NCBI GenBank assembly: GCA_019671005.1
Contig: CM033718.1
Location: 35,356,508-35,420,507 of the forward strand
Source of the DNA: Hibiscus mutabilis
Taxonomy: Eukaryota; Streptophyta; Magnoliopsida; Malvales; Malvaceae
Length of the DNA: 64,000 bases
Direction: 5' to 3'
Made by a program: the position numbers and the translations under genes. The notes under the pieces were generated by a model, which worked only from the letters and a program-made list of their open reading frames with translations, was not told where the DNA came from and made no database searches. Numbering within the stretch: position 1 is the stretch's first letter; every line of letters starts with the position of its first letter. Below, piece by piece: positions 11,026-24,060 of the stretch.

Positions 11026-14000
11026 TGTAACCCCTCGACTCGGCCTAGTCACAAGACCGAACTGAGCGAGCTACATTAGGTTTACCGAAGTAAACCGTGA
11101 AGAAGAAACCTGAAACCCGTCCATTTTTTTTATCTTGTCTAGATGCAAAATTATAACCTATGGTGAGTGATTAGGCAGCGGATGAAAACTCAACTCAATC
11201 GGCCATCAAATTGACATCCAATTGGTTACAATTGCAATTTAGGGACCAAATTGCAATTCTAGGAAACTATAAGGACTTAACCCCTTTTTATGGTACCAAC
11301 CTTTAAGTAATTAAGTTACATGCTTACACGTTGAATATTGACACAAAACAATCATCCAAACTCATATATTTGCGTCTACAACATTCAAGGATTAAAACGT
11401 AAGAAAACAGAACTTAAGAATATTCAAATAACTAAAATAACTGTTGGCCGTATCGGTACACTAAGGGGTGTATCGGTACGCTTTGCCTAATTAAAAATCC
11501 CCAAATTCTAGTAGCTTAAAACCGTATCGGTACGCGTAGCCCAAAAACACTATCCCATACCGAAACGATCCTTTGCGTACCGAAACACTAAGCCTAAATT
11601 AGCCTTGCCGTACCGAAACGGGTACCCCGCGTACCGAAATGATAAGCCTGGAACAAATTATCCGTACTGATACGAGGATACTCGTACCGATACGCCTGGA
11701 CCTAAAATGTCCACTTTTGTTGGTTTAACATGCATTCGAAGATACTAAAACACCCTAACATGCTTCTAACACAAATCAGACATATTCTAGGATCGAACCT
11801 CAGCTAAACATACCATAATCAACATCATATCCAAGCATCATGCTTCAAATGGTAAACTATAGGCATGCTTCCTAAAACATAGACCACTTCAAGCATGAAA
11901 CTTAAAACCAAAGAAACCATCAAACCATAATGACCAATTACAAACCAAGAGCAGCAAAACAAGATTGCTCAGCTAGGGAGTTTAGCAAAACATCTTCCAA
12001 ATTAACAACGGAATCCTCCATTGCCCTTATTACTTATAATCTAATTCGAAAACATTCTTTCGATACCAAAGTCTTTAACGATCCCTTGCTTCCTCACTGC
12101 CTTCAACTTCAAATCTCTGCAATGATGGACAAAGAGAGCGTAAGCACACTAGGTTTAGTGAGGAGTATTCTAAAACAACACACCATCAATGCATTTAATA
12201 TCATTTTCCAAACCACATTGAAATCTCATTTCAATCATCTTGTAAATTCATTATTTAAAACATCATGCCTTGAAAACCATGCGCTTAACACTTTCAAAAA
12301 GCATCATATTAGACCATACGCAACAAGTATCATTAACAACAACAAATCCCATTTCTCAACCTCAATTTAAGCCTTCTCATGCATAACAAACCATATGCAA
12401 AGCTTAAAGAGTAAACATGTATAAACTAATATTATACAACAACATGATACATCAACAATTATATTGGCTTTCAAGTGATCATTAACCAAGTTCCATTTCC
12501 AAAATAGTTCATCGGATACACAGATTCAACAAATGTCCTCTCAACACTTAAAGCCATCTCAACCGGAATAGCGATACAATCACAGTCACGGTACATTTAC
12601 AACCTGCGGGGACACCAACCCCAATCATCGGTTAGATGCCTAATCCACTAATAGGAGTTTTTTGTACCATATAATCCCTCAACCGCTAGGGTACTTGGAT
12701 GGAGTATTCGGTACACCGTATAAACCCCTCAACATCCAAGGTGACTTTTTATAGTGCACTATCAAAACTATGGTCAGTCAACTATATCCAATAACATTTT
12801 AAACCATATCACTTGCCAATATAATTCATTATTAACCATGTAGCTCACTGTTTTCATATGCATCAAACCAAACCTTTATCCAAGCAACAAACCATGGTAT
12901 AAAACAAGTATTTCCACATACTTACAAGGATCACTTACCATGTGCATCCTTCAACATTGCATGATCAAAATAGTATTAAACATTCTTTAAAGCATGCTTA
13001 AACAATAGGTATCAAGTAATTCAAAACAAGTGGATAAAACAATTTTGTAAAAGCATGTCCGAGAGAGAAAACCACTTTATACTTACTTCCGAGTTTAAAC
13101 TAGTGATTCAATCTAAGTTTAAACCCCCATAAACCACCTTTATACCATTTTAAAGCTAAAATCTACGTTCTCACTCACCGACACGCAAAACCTCAATTTA
13201 CTGACGCGAATTCAAGCGTATGAAGCCTCCAAAGCTTCACCACAAGCTACCAGATCGATCTCCCCTATTTTAACCATATAAAACAAAGGATCAATGCATC
13301 ATAACGCATTCAAATCCTAGCAAAACAATTCCTCAACATTGTTTTGCTAAAAGCTATCAAACAACCAAAACAACATCAACTACCCTTTTAAACTCAACCT
13401 AGCCAAAACCTAACACTTCCAACCATCAATTAACATATAATATTCATTCAACAATATCCTTATACCTCCAACAACCATTAAACCACCACAACTCCTCAAA
13501 AACACATAACTAGCAACCTACCAAATTATAAATTCACATAGTTTTGGGATTCCAATGTTAAAACCAATATATTAACATTATAAAACATCAAAATCTTGAT
13601 TAAAACCAATCAAAAACTCAGAAAAATAGATCCGATTCAAAAATCACATAAACTTATCAATTAAACCATGATTTAATCATATTCCTCAATTAAATCATAA
13701 AAATTCAACAAAAACATATTTAAAGAGTTAAGATCTTGGGAATTTCAATAAAGAACCTATCATCAGAGGAGAAGAACGAACCTTGCCTCCAATGAGTGAG
13801 TTTCCCCTTAATTGGATGTTCTCTTAAAAAACAAAGAGATACAATGAGATTTTTGGAAAAAAAAGTTGAAGAATCATTTAGAAAATCAAAGATTTAAGAA
13901 ATCAAGATCATTACCTTAAATTTTCTGATGAAAAAGAAAGTGTTTGGCTGAAGAGAAGTTGAGAGAAAATCTGGAGAAAAGAAAGTTACGTCAAATTTGA

Positions 14001-14244
14001 TTTTAAGAAATAACAACATGCCTTAACTAAATCCTTTTAATCACCTTAATTAGAACTCTTTAAAAATAATCCTAATTAAGAGAAACTCATATTAAACCAA
14101 ATGGTAAATTAGCTCCTTAAAGATTCAAAGTTTTGACTCTTTACAAAACAATCACTAAAAATAGTTTTGAAACTTTTCATTTTGGTCACCAACCCAAAAT
14201 GTCACCTTTCGGGTAACACCTAGGCCCAAAATTGGGGCTTTACA
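11026..14244 (-). mobile_element. 3' LTR of a minus-strand Ty3/gypsy element (3.2 kb)
   Basis: On the plus strand it starts TGTAACCCC and ends GGCTTTACA. Integrase remains lie immediately to the right on the minus strand, so this is the 3' LTR read backward. Its internal sequence is clearly the same family as the solo LTR at 43325-46629. Both have the TGTAA(C/A)GC(C)..AATTTTG.GCCTAGG start, the same sub-region around the block of short phrases at 12600-12740 versus 45010-45130, and the same dyad array near the end. Length is 3219 bp. Confidence 0.8.
11450..11693. repeat. Paired 10-bp dyads, array C (gypsy LTR)
   Basis: Four pairs of GTATCGGTAC/GTACCGAAAC-type sequences start at 11450/11470, 11557/11577, 11610/11631 and 11664/11684. 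The distances are 20, 20, 21 and 20 bp. One further copy at 11524 has no partner. In LTR orientation the array lies at roughly 80-87 percent of the LTR length, matching the position in the related LTR at 43325-46629. Confidence 0.75.
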
Positions 14245-14245
14245 A

Positions 14246-14257
14246 CTCTCCCCCACT
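14246..14257 (-). other. Polypurine tract (minus strand)
   Basis: The plus strand reads CTCTCCCCCACT, giving a purine run AGTGGGGGAGAG on the minus strand immediately before the LTR. This is the expected primer for plus-strand DNA synthesis of the minus-oriented element. Confidence 0.7.
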
Positions 14258-15870
14258 TAGGAATTTTTTCCTTGAAATTTTACCTAAAGGAAACAAATGC
14301 GAAAATTACTTCAACATGCTTGTTTTGCTCTCCCACGTGGCCTCCTCAACTCCGTGATGTCGCCACAACACCTTCACAGGTTCAATCGTCTTATCACGAA
14401 GAACTTTGCTACAAGAATCAAGGATCACTACTGGTTCCTCATCATAGGAAAAATCCAGTTGCAACTCAATATCCTCCACCGCCATAACATCTGATGGATC
14501 CGACCGATACCTCCGCAACATCGACACATGAAACACTTCATGAATTTTCTCCAACTCGGGAGGCAACCTCAATCGATAAGCAACAAGACCTACTCGCTCC
14601 AAAACCTCATATGGTCCAATAAACCTCGGACTAAGCTTAACCTTACGTCCAAATCTCATCACCTTCTTCCAAGGTGACACTTTCAAGAACACACGATCAC
14701 CAACCACGATCCAAAGCCACTTTGAAATGATCACAAATGAGTTTCACTTTCTCATTCATATCCCTTAATACATCTGGCAAGGAAACATACTTTTCCCCCA
14801 CCTCAGCCCAACACAAAGGCGTACGACACTTCCTACCATACAAAGCTTCATACGGTGGCATTTGTATACTAGCCTGATAACTTTTATTATAGGCAAACTC
14901 CACCAAAGGCAACTGTCTCTCCCAGGTTCCTTGGAACTCAATAATACAACACCTCAACATATCCTCCAAGACTTGGATCACACGTTCAGACTGACCATCC
15001 GTCTAAGGATGATACGAAGTACTGAAACTCAATCGTGTGCCCAAAGCTTGATGCAAACACTCCCAAAACCTTGCCATAAACCGCGGATCTCTATCCGAAA
15101 CTATGGACTTATGCACACAGTGCAAACGCACAATTTCGACAATATACAAATCTGCCAACTTATCCAACGTATACGTCGTATGCACAGGCACAAAATGCGT
15201 ACACTTTGTAAACTGATCAACAATCACCCAAATGGATCCTTTTTAGTGGTATTCAAAGGCAACCCATACACAAAATCTATGGTGATTCTCTCTCATTTTT
15301 ATTCCGATATCCTTAACGGTTGCAACAACCCGGAAGGAAATTGATGGTCAGCCTTAACATGCTGACATAGCATACACTTAGCAATAAAATCAGCCACATC
15401 TTTCTTTAAACAACCCAATAGTACTCTCCCTTTAACCCTTGATACATCTTAGTACTACCGGGATGTATAGCAAAAGGACTAGCATGTTCCTTGGTCAAAA
15501 TCATACGCCTCAACTCATCATCACTAGGCACCACTATTCGATCCTTAAAACACCACTACATCATCATTAAAATGAAAATCTATCGGATTCCTATCCATGA
15601 TATCCTTAACATGCGGCACCAACGCATCATCATAAGGTTGCTTCTCTTTAATCAACTGCGATAAAGATGGCTTTACTTGCAACTCAGCCAACAAACCCCC
15701 ATCTCGAGTCACACTCAATCGAGCAAGCATCGCCTTTAACTCCACCATAATCTTCCTACTCAAAGCATCGGCTACAACATTAGCCGTACCCGGATGATAC
15801 TCGATCGTCAAATCATAATCCTTAAGAAACTCCAACCATCTACGTTGCCTAAGATTCTCATTAGGAACTC
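14258..15870 (-). pseudogene. Ty3/gypsy RNase H end and integrase, truncated
   Basis: Reading right to left on the minus strand, the RNase H end (NLRQRRW, DYDL.IEYHPG.ANVVADALSRK) lies at 15545-15870. An integrase core follows at 15003-15227 with KSIVSDRDPRF. Then comes VLEDMLR..I.EF...W...LPL.EFAYN (14697-14981), and the C-terminal integrase/chromodomain-like part GDRVFLKVSPWKK..RFGRK.KLSPR (14306-14734). These make up the DNA-joining enzyme that inserts the retrotransposon copy. Frames are broken between the blocks, including a stop near 15003. The element is cut at about 15870, so reverse transcriptase, protease, gag and the 5' LTR are missing. Confidence 0.85.
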
Positions 15871-16141
15871 TGTATTCTTTGTTAGGAATGTCGATTCACC
15901 TCCTCCTCTGGGGAAAACTGGTCATGCAAAAAGAAATATCATCAATTAATAAGAATTTAAATTGAAATGGTATAGAATATCCTCAATTCTCATCTTGAAG
16001 CACTGAGATCTTTAGAGTCACTACTTTTTTGTCTAATAGTGTCTCGATCTTTTAGTCTGAAGCTCATATAGAATCTCGTCTCTTGTTTTCTTTTTGTTGA
16101 TCAATTTTTTGTACTTGGAATGTATGTGGCTGGTAAAATTC

Positions 16142-16490
16142 TTTTTTGAAGTCCATCTCTGTGAAAGAAAGATTTGTTGAAATCCACCTCTACAAACAGA
16201 ATAACTTGAGATATGTCTTTGTAAACAGAATGTTCGAAGAAATCCACCTCTACAAACAGAATATCTTGAAACCCGTCTCTGTAAATGGAATGTTTGAAGA
16301 AATCTGCCTATACAAACATAATATCTTGAGATCCACCTCTGTAAATGGAATGTTTGAAGAAATTTGCCTCTGCAAATGGAATATCTTGAGATCCACCTCT
16401 ATAAACGGAATGGTATCTTTGCTGAAATCTGCCTCTTCAAATGGATTGGTATCGTTGTTGAGATCCGCCTTTTCAAACGGATTGTATCTT
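16142..16490 (+). repeat. 60-bp tandem repeat, about 5-6 degenerate copies
   Basis: The phrase AATCCACCTCTACAAACAGA starts at 16181 and again at 16241; diverged versions follow at 16301 and 16361 with exact 60-bp phase. Each 60-bp unit is made of two related 30-bp halves, such as (ATCTTGAGATCCACCTCT..AA.GGAATG). Because 60 is a multiple of three, one plus-strand frame stays open for 116 codons (16146-16496) and spells a 20-residue repeat. I have no evidence that this frame is translated. Tandem repeats in non-coding parts are common in Tat/Ogre elements. Confidence 0.85.
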
Positions 16491-18483
16491 TGCTAATCTT
16501 TGTTGGATCTACTTCTTCAATCTTGAAGTTGTAAATTGAAATCTTGCTTGTTCCTTGCTAATTTGAAAATTCCTGCCAAAACACACAAAATGCTTTGAAT
16601 GTATGAATTAGCATGCTCCTATCTTATAGATGCCTAGCTATATATGATGCATGAATGATGCCAATTAAGGTCCACTTGGGTGAGCTTTCATCTTCAGGGA
16701 AGCTCCAAAATTTCTTGCTTCATTTTTTCATTAAAAACTCCTTTTGCTAACAAGGTAACCCATCTCACACTCAAGTTCAATATTCAGGATCTTTACATCT
16801 TTTGCTCTAAAGCGCCTTTTTAGGTTTTCACTTTAGAGTGCTTTTCTCAAGCGCCCTTTCGAGTTTTCACTTTGGTTTTTCTTTTCTTCTCTCTTTTTCT
16901 CAAGTTACCCTTTCATATTTTCACCTCAGTTTTTCTTTTTATTTTTTTATTTCTTTTTCTTTGAAATGATGTTCTTTTTTTGTTCTCGACAAGGCTAATT
17001 TTAGTTTTGATGGAATTTGTGCTTGCCTTTTCACGGATTCAATACACAAACCCTTCTCTTTCCATGTACACCATGCACTTCACGTTAGAAAAACTCGAGT
17101 ATCTATGACAACTCCATTCTTGTAAATTCATTCTTGCTACGTCTTCATTTAGCTTCTTTGGCAACATTCTTTCTCATGGTTCCAAAAGTGATCATCACTT
17201 ATGTTCTTCAGCTTGTGGACTCTATTCATTGGATTTGTAACATATTCTTCTGTAACGTTATTTGTAGCACTGCCCCACTCTTGAATTCAATTGTCATCTT
17301 TGTTTACTCTAACACTCACAAAGCTTTCTTATCTTGCAATGCCTCGAAAGTAATGATCATTGTTTTTGAATAGGATAAACCGCTAGCGAATTGATCTGAT
17401 TTGTGCTTTTGCCCTAAAAATGACTCATGTTCTTTCTTTGCCCCATGGTTGTCTGTGTCACCTTCTTGTAGCTTTTGTTTGAATGTCTTTGACACTCAGA
17501 ATTGTGTCTCTTTCTCGATATACTTTTCATTATTAACCAAGTATCGAGGCCACCTCCTATTCTGCATGCACTTAAAGGATTAGTACATCATAATAATACC
17601 CATGACATCCTTTGTTGTTATTTTTTTGTACCTAATCGATTTATCTGCAAGATGCTTGTTGAAATGATAAGTGAAAGGCTTAGAATATTATTTAATAAAT
17701 TTGAGAAAATGAAACAATTTGATAAGTCATGGCAAACATGAGAAAACAAAAATCAAAATTAGACCCTTAAATACCAAATGCAACAAGGCCCTTGAACCAA
17801 ACTGGAAACTGGTAGAGATCAACTCAAATGTGGCCCATTCCAAATTATCATACTTCCGAGAGAAACATTTCTCATATGCCTAATTCTATCCCATTTAAGT
17901 TGCTCTCTTTGCCTCACTAACTCGCCAACCAAATCCTTCCCTATTTTTTGATCTCAATTAGGCATTAGAAATCTAAAAATCCTGAAAGAAAGGTTAACCC
18001 TGATAAGTGAGATGTATTCTAAAAACAAACTTCCCTTACTCCAATACTCGTATATGATCAAAATGGTCTTTGAGGCTTGTAACGGGGCTATGGCCCACGG
18101 CTACGAAAGAAAGGATATATAGGCTCAAAATAGTGTTTAAGGGTGATGAAACCAAGGATTATTTCTTCCGAGTGAAATCTTATTTCTGCAGTCTTTGATC
18201 CGATCATGCTCGGACAAAATACTCTTTTTCTTTATTCTTTCTTTTTTTGATCGCTCTAAACTGTCCATTTCTAAGTTTTCACCCTAGAGTTCATTTCCTT
18301 TCCTCGAATTCAAAGATGATCAATCCTCCACGACTCCTTCAAATAGAGATTCATTGGAATGGAATATCTCATATATGTCGCTTGTTTTTCCTGCACTTTT
18401 TTAGTTTTGTACTTTCTCTTTTAACCGCTTCATCTTTTATGTCGGCAATTTCCAACTTGATTCAATTGACTCTTTGAACACAA

Positions 18484-18545
18484 ACTTCCCACATTTTTTC
18501 TTCTTTCTCTTTCTCTTCTTTCTTCTTTCTCCTTCTTTTTTTAAC
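18484..18545 (+). repeat. Polypyrimidine tract
   Basis: An almost pure T/C run of about 60 bases, one of several in 16800-18550. It creates spurious short frames rich in Phe/Leu/Ser. On the minus strand (the likely element sense) it is a purine run. Confidence 0.7.
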
Positions 18546-19679
18546 TGGATTTTGAATATTCACTTTCATTCAACATGTCTCTCTTGCTCTTGTACTCTAA
18601 ACATCCACTTTTGTTTCTTTCCCCTAATTCACAAGGCATTACTATCTTGGCACAATCAAAACCATACACTTTTCACTTGTAAACAGATGTACGTCCTATT
18701 TTCCCCTAGTGTGAGGGTGATCCGTGGTTTGGGTTGAATCGAAAGAAAGTTACCAGGCTCAAAAGGGACAACAAATGATGTTTTTCTTATTTTCTTTCTT
18801 TGTGAAAGGAGATGTCGGAATTCCAAATGTCCTCTCATATACGGATATCTTCGAAGAAAAGTGGTCTTCAGGTTGTAGATGTTTTGGGTTATCACTTCAT
18901 TCAAGGACCTTAGTCAACAATGCCTAAAAGGAAAATTCACTTAGAGTTTGTATTTGGGATTTTTCCCGTGATTCTTGAATACTCATTAATGTCTTCTCGT
19001 TGGCCTAAACAACTTAGAAGAGGGTCATATTTTCGAAATTGATCTTTGAGTTTGATTCTTGGTCACTCTTACAGTGGATATTCAAGGACCTGATAAAAAC
19101 GATTATAAAGATATTTACATATATGTATGGGAAAACATAAACTAACCCATGACAAAGAATAAATGAAATATTAAAAGAATCAACGAATGTAAAATGTTTT
19201 CCATTTGAGAAAAATTATGTAGGAAACAAGTATCTAATACATATAAACTGAATAATCTCCTTTACAAATGACCCTCAATGCTCGCAGGCAAAAGCAATTA
19301 GGATTGTTCGGGGTACTACTCTGTAACAATCCTAAAACTATAGATAGGTCTCACATAATGCAACTATCAATCACTATTCAAGTAAGACTTGAGTGGATTC
19401 CATCTTCAATAATTCTTCATTTTCCTCTGTCAGCACAAAGACATGCTTCATCTATTTTGCTATGTTGTTCTTATCAAGCCTTGAATTAAGATCATGTCAA
19501 TGAATTTTCTTGTTTCTTCAATCAATTGTTTGCTCTTTTCTGTATAATATTTGATCATTTGCATGTGGAAATTGACAACTTGTTCTAGTCGGCGCCTAAA
19601 TGAACTCTGTTTTTCATGCTCTTGGCTGGATGTGTTCAGGCTTTTAGTGGTCACGATTGTTCGAGGTTTCTTCGTTGTC

Positions 19680-20115
19680 AGCTAGTGATTCTCAATCAGC
19701 TTCACCTTTCCTTTCCTTCTTTTTCTTTTCTTGATGCCTTTCGGCACTTGACTTTCAGGCATTCTAATTGTATTGGCTCCAATCAGGTGAATACCTCTTG
19801 GGTTACAAATCTTAATGGACTGACCCTCAATGTCGACCTCCAAAATCCCCTGGTTCAGAAAGTTTTGGACTTGTCACTTGAAAGTAAAATATTCCTCAAT
19901 GTCATGATCATAACCTCCATTATGATATTCACAATGATTCTCAATGTTGTAACAACATGGATGATGAGGCTTTGAAAATTTGACATGATGCGACGAAGCT
20001 TCGCGTAACTTGAAGTTCAACTCATGATAAGAGACGTGAATGAGATCTGATTTAGTCTTTGATTTTCCACTAACAAGAGTACCTCGAGCATCTAACTTTG
20101 GGGTATTCTTCAGTA
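19680..20115 (-). pseudogene. Tat/Ogre-like gag-pol junction remnant
   Basis: On the minus strand a frame reads HVSYHELN.KLREASSHHVKF and then C-E-Y-H-N-G-G-Y-D-H-D-I-E-E (codons 19889-19933), followed by F.VQNFLNQGILEVD. This corresponds to the C-x-x-H-x4-GH-x4-C segment and following QDLID-type helix found at the end of gag in plant Tat/Ogre elements. The final cysteine is replaced and a stop interrupts the next helix. Flanking sequence does not continue into a recognisable protease or reverse transcriptase. Confidence 0.55.
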
Positions 20116-22604
20116 AAGGAAATTTTGAGGAGGTAGATGTCCAAACATTACTCTGATTCTGGTAAACCTCAAACTCTAGTAGATTTCCCCCTAAAGGCCC
20201 GCTATAAATTTTGCCTCTTTTCTTTTATCTCTACTCTTCTAGCAAATGCTGGTCTTTTGTGGAATCAGGGTTCTCTGTTCTCGAAACATAAATGTTTATT
20301 CCTGATGAGACCACTGACTATGTGCTTCAAGAATATACAATCTCCCACAGAGTGATTGAAATTTCCACAATAATACCTTCAAGCATTTCTTATGCCATAG
20401 AAAGACTTATAAAACTTCAACAGAACCGTCATCAACAAATGGTTCTGTACAAGGTATGACAACATATGTGAATATGGCATTGGGATAGGAAAAACTGTCT
20501 TCCTTTTCATGCCGAACCATTCGATCTCATTGTCTTATGTTTCTGTGCTTGATGCCTCTCTTCCTTTAATGGAGAGAATTTCATTGTGGGAAAATTCCTA
20601 GCACCAACTGAATCCTTGACTTTCATCATTTCGGAGGAACATTCTGGAAGCATATGCGTTTCTACAACTCTATTGGAATCATCTTGTTCTTTATTAGTCT
20701 CACAACTCCTAGACAATACAGGTCTGGATCAAGCATCAAAATTCTGGCTTTTACTTGGACCTCCTATATTTATGTGATTGATAACATCTAATTTAGTTCG
20801 GTCAAATCCTGTCAGCGCACAGAGACTAGGAATATCATCTCCAAAATTTGTCTCCAAATTCTCTGAATCATTGACTAATACTCTAAATGTACTACTCTAA
20901 ACCTTTTTCAAAACTGATCCTTCAGGTTGAACTATTGTGTGAGATAAGTTTTCATCTTGATTACCAATGTTGGTATTTCTATCTGAAAATTTTTCCTTCT
21001 TGACCTTCTTGATTCCAAGCAATGTGGTAGCTCGAGTTACCACCTCGTTCTGGACTAATCAATTCTTTGCTCCATGCTACCCAAACAATCCTCAACAACT
21101 TTCTGACCCTGACAAGTCTATTGCCCTTGTTTCTCAGAATATTGGTTTTCAACTTTCACACTATTATCTGAAGAATAATGCAATATGATTTAAACAAAAT
21201 GTAATGTTATTTGAAAAAAATGCGATGATTTTTCTAAAATATAATGCATGAGGTATCAATTTCAATGAGTAGTCTTTAGAGCAACATTCATCAGCCAAAA
21301 GGTCGAATACAAGAAATAGACAATCTCAAAAAATGTCCAACCCCTATTCCTGGATTAATCACTTCGTTCAGGATCTGAGTCTGCACTTGTCCTAGCTCAA
21401 TATCAATAACATGATGTTTTTGTAGGTTCATGGCTTCTTTGAAAAATGTGCACAAACTGGATGATTCTCCGCACTTGGCTTTTGAAATTAATCGTTTTAT
21501 AATTCTGCCTTTAGATAGTCTGGGTGGTTGCTACAACTTCACCTTTCAGTACCTTGACCTCTATTTGTAGTGCTCATTTTGAAACTTACAAATGGGTCTT
21601 TCAAATACCATAGGACGCTTTCTAATTTTGCCACCTTTTTTCTCGGCTCGTCACTTGCTAAAGATCAAATTTTCCTCATTACTTTCGATAGTTTCCTCTA
21701 ACTGTGAGACTTGTGATGACAACTCTGAATTCAAAGCTTGTTCTTCCTATAATATCTATTTGATCCGCCTGTTTGAATCCGTCAATTCTTGAATCTCCTC
21801 TTTCGCTGCCCTCTTAACGCCTTCATACAACTTCTTGTAGCTACTTACATCCTATACATCTTTCCCCTAGATACTGCCCCTTTTGAACCGAGTCTTCTCT
21901 GACTGAGACCACACTGTCGTATTGCCTTCTTCTTGTTTATCAAACTCATTGACTATTATGAACACTGCTTAACTTGACTGACCCTCAAATCGATACCTCT
22001 AATGAATACAAAATGATGCCAGATGTATTAAAAGATGATAACAAAAAAAACAAAACAACAAAAAAAACAGTGTCAGTATGGTAAAATAATATTGAAGGAA
22101 AAAAAATAAATTGCTACAATAAAGCAGTTTATCGAGCAGAGAAAATAACTAGAAAAATGTATTTAAACAGGTTGCACCTGACCTAGGTCCCTGTCTGGCT
22201 CTAGCGGGGTACACTTCTAAATTATAGCATGCGGGTTTCATTCTAGACTCTAAGTACCCGAACTGTCGTTACTGTCTACTACGATAGCAAGACATAGATT
22301 TCAGAGTATACAACCCTTTTTGTTGGAGGCATGGGCCCACACTACACAAGGTTGGTATACAGGAAGAAAGACAAAATTTCGAACTCAGAGGTGAAAAGCA
22401 TAACGTCAGATCATATCTCGCTCCCACTCAAGGGTGAAAAAACTTGGGTAGAAGGCTTATGTACGAATGACAGATATAGCACACAAGAAAAAGCTACCTC
22501 CATTCTTTCTAAAAAATTCAATTAATAATTATGGCTAAATTAGATTCAAATTGTTGTTCAAAATGCCATGTGAAATTAATTAATTAGGCCAGACTCTCAA
22601 TTAC

Positions 22605-22623
22605 GTCCCCAATGGAGTCGCCA
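22605..22623 (-). other. Primer-binding site, tRNA-Arg-like
   Basis: The plus strand reads GTCCCCAATGGAGTCGCCA, which looks like the 3' end of a plant tRNA-Arg including CCA. The minus strand TGGCGACTCC... is the usual primer site of plant Tat/Ogre retrotransposons. It lies 3 bp inside the LTR edge. Confidence 0.65.
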
Positions 22624-22626
22624 AGT

Positions 22627-23860
22627 TGTCGTGACCATTTTTAAACTGAATGTGGAAAATAGCTTGACGGATGATTTTGGAAATTAGGATTTTTACCCAT
22701 TTTTAATTTTATCTCGAAAATTATGGTTTTTTGTATTAGATCAAATATCCTTTAATTTTGAAAATAATTTGGAGTCGCCACCGGTCACTTTGGTAGACCG
22801 GGCACCATAAAAACAACCAGAGATTCATTTCTTTAAGATTTTGGGTTCGAGAGTCGATTACGTGTGGAGAAGGATTAGCACCCCCACAAACGCTCGTTAT
22901 CAGTACCTATTTAATTTCACATGGCATTTTTGTATTTCGAACAATAATTTAAATTTAATTTAACCATACATATTAACATGGATTTAAATTCCCAATGGAA
23001 GTATCCTTTTATAAGGAAATACATTTTTAAACGAATATGAGTTTAGAAACATCCGATTGCTTTAGGATACTTCGGTTCATATTCAAAAATGTATCCCAAC
23101 ATAAAAGGTTTTTAATGCATGCTCAATTATTTACTTGTTAATTTTAAGTTCTAACTTAATAGGGGCTCTAATTGATTGAATTGATTAAGAAATTAGGAAT
23201 ATCGTTAGACTTAGGGTATTTATGAGATAACACCCAATTGCTTGAGTACTATCCATAATTAACCCTAATTTAACAATATTCCTATTTATTTAATGATTCT
23301 AATTATTTAAACCCTAATCTTAATTAAACTTTAATTTAATTAACTATATGTAATTACATGTTCTAAATTTAAATTATTACCAAATTTTCAATTAAAAAAC
23401 CCCTTGGATGACATCTCATTACAATGAGACACGATCCAACTTAGGACTTTAAAATCTCACTTTTGATATCCATTTATCTGATGCAATTATCTCCCTATTT
23501 AATTATTGAATTTAATTAAAGAACCTAGTATTTGAGGCTCTAATTATTTAAAACTAAGTGAATTAATTATCTAAATTACAAAACTATATGCCCAATTTAA
23601 AATATGCAAGCATACATATAATTTAAACAAATTAAAATAAATTAAACAATTAAAAAAGGGCTAAATTGAACTATTATTAAAATATAAGTGCCAAATTACA
23701 AATATAGTGACTAAATTGAAAGCATTTACAAAGTTTGGGTCAAAAATAGAAGGATCTGGATTCTTGGGCATGAATCTTTAACCCTGACCCGACTTGCTCG
23801 CGGGTTAGCTCCAACTCGACACCAAAACGGTGTCGTGCTGACTTAGTTTTAATTTCTTTT
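22627..23860 (-). mobile_element. 5' LTR of the Tat/Ogre-like element (outer end uncertain)
   Basis: The inner edge reads TGTCGTGACC on the plus strand, i.e. it ends GGTCACGACA in element orientation, directly before the primer site. The next few hundred bases contain GGAGTCGCCACCGGTCAC and an ATTAGCACCCCC phrase at about 22870, both familiar from plant Ogre-type LTRs. No coding sequence is present. I could not identify the outer TG end; the given right limit is where the sequence style changes and may be wrong by several hundred bases. Confidence 0.45.
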
Positions 23861-23971
23861 CATTTTATTTCCTCATTAAGATTGTTTAATCTCTTTCATG
23901 AAATCAAAATTTAATAATCATTTTCATAAAATGGGTTATAGATAGTTTCATAAAAAAACATAACAAAGACA

Positions 23972-24060
23972 ACATGGTGTCCTAGTGGCACTGCACAATA
24001 TCTTTTGACCATTATACCTGTGATCAAATCTCATTACCTTTAATCATAGTTTTTTTTCTT
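23972..24060 (+). repeat. Possible tRNA-derived SINE head
   Basis: TGGTGTCCTAGTGG (23975-23988) resembles a pol III A box, and GTGATCAAATCT (24020-24031) resembles a degenerate B box at about the right distance. A T-rich run follows. The B box matches the consensus at only about 7 of 11 positions and no target duplication was found, so this is tentative. Confidence 0.3.

Larger units (their letters stand above)
15871..22604 (-). mobile_element. Degraded Tat/Ogre-like gypsy interior without visible pol
   Basis: The right end has a primer site and LTR edge typical of plant Tat/Ogre elements (22605-22627). A gag-like block with a histidine/cysteine motif lies at 19680-20115. The rest is long non-coding sequence rich in T/C runs, including a 60-bp tandem repeat at 16142-16490. 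No reverse transcriptase, RNase H or integrase motif was found in either strand. The region may be a non-autonomous derivative (LARD or TR-GAG type) or a decayed copy that lost pol. The left boundary is set only by where the neighbouring gypsy pol similarity ends. Confidence 0.5.

Noticed and set aside
11930..12370. 146-codon plus-strand open frame
   Set aside because: It lies wholly inside a gypsy LTR, antisense to it, with no family resemblance. The related LTR at 43325-46629 does not keep the frame.
14862..15344. 160-codon plus-strand open frame
   Set aside because: It is antisense to clear integrase coding on the minus strand.
15868..15873. AACTC next to the right end of the minus-strand gypsy remnant, equal to AACTC just left of its LTR at 11021-11025
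   Set aside because: A target duplication should flank the outer ends of both LTRs, but here the 5' LTR is missing. A 5-base match is easily due to chance.
17134..18930. Several Phe/Leu/Ser-rich plus-strand frames that look like membrane proteins
   Set aside because: They come from T/C-rich tracts of the Tat/Ogre-like region and have no conserved motif.
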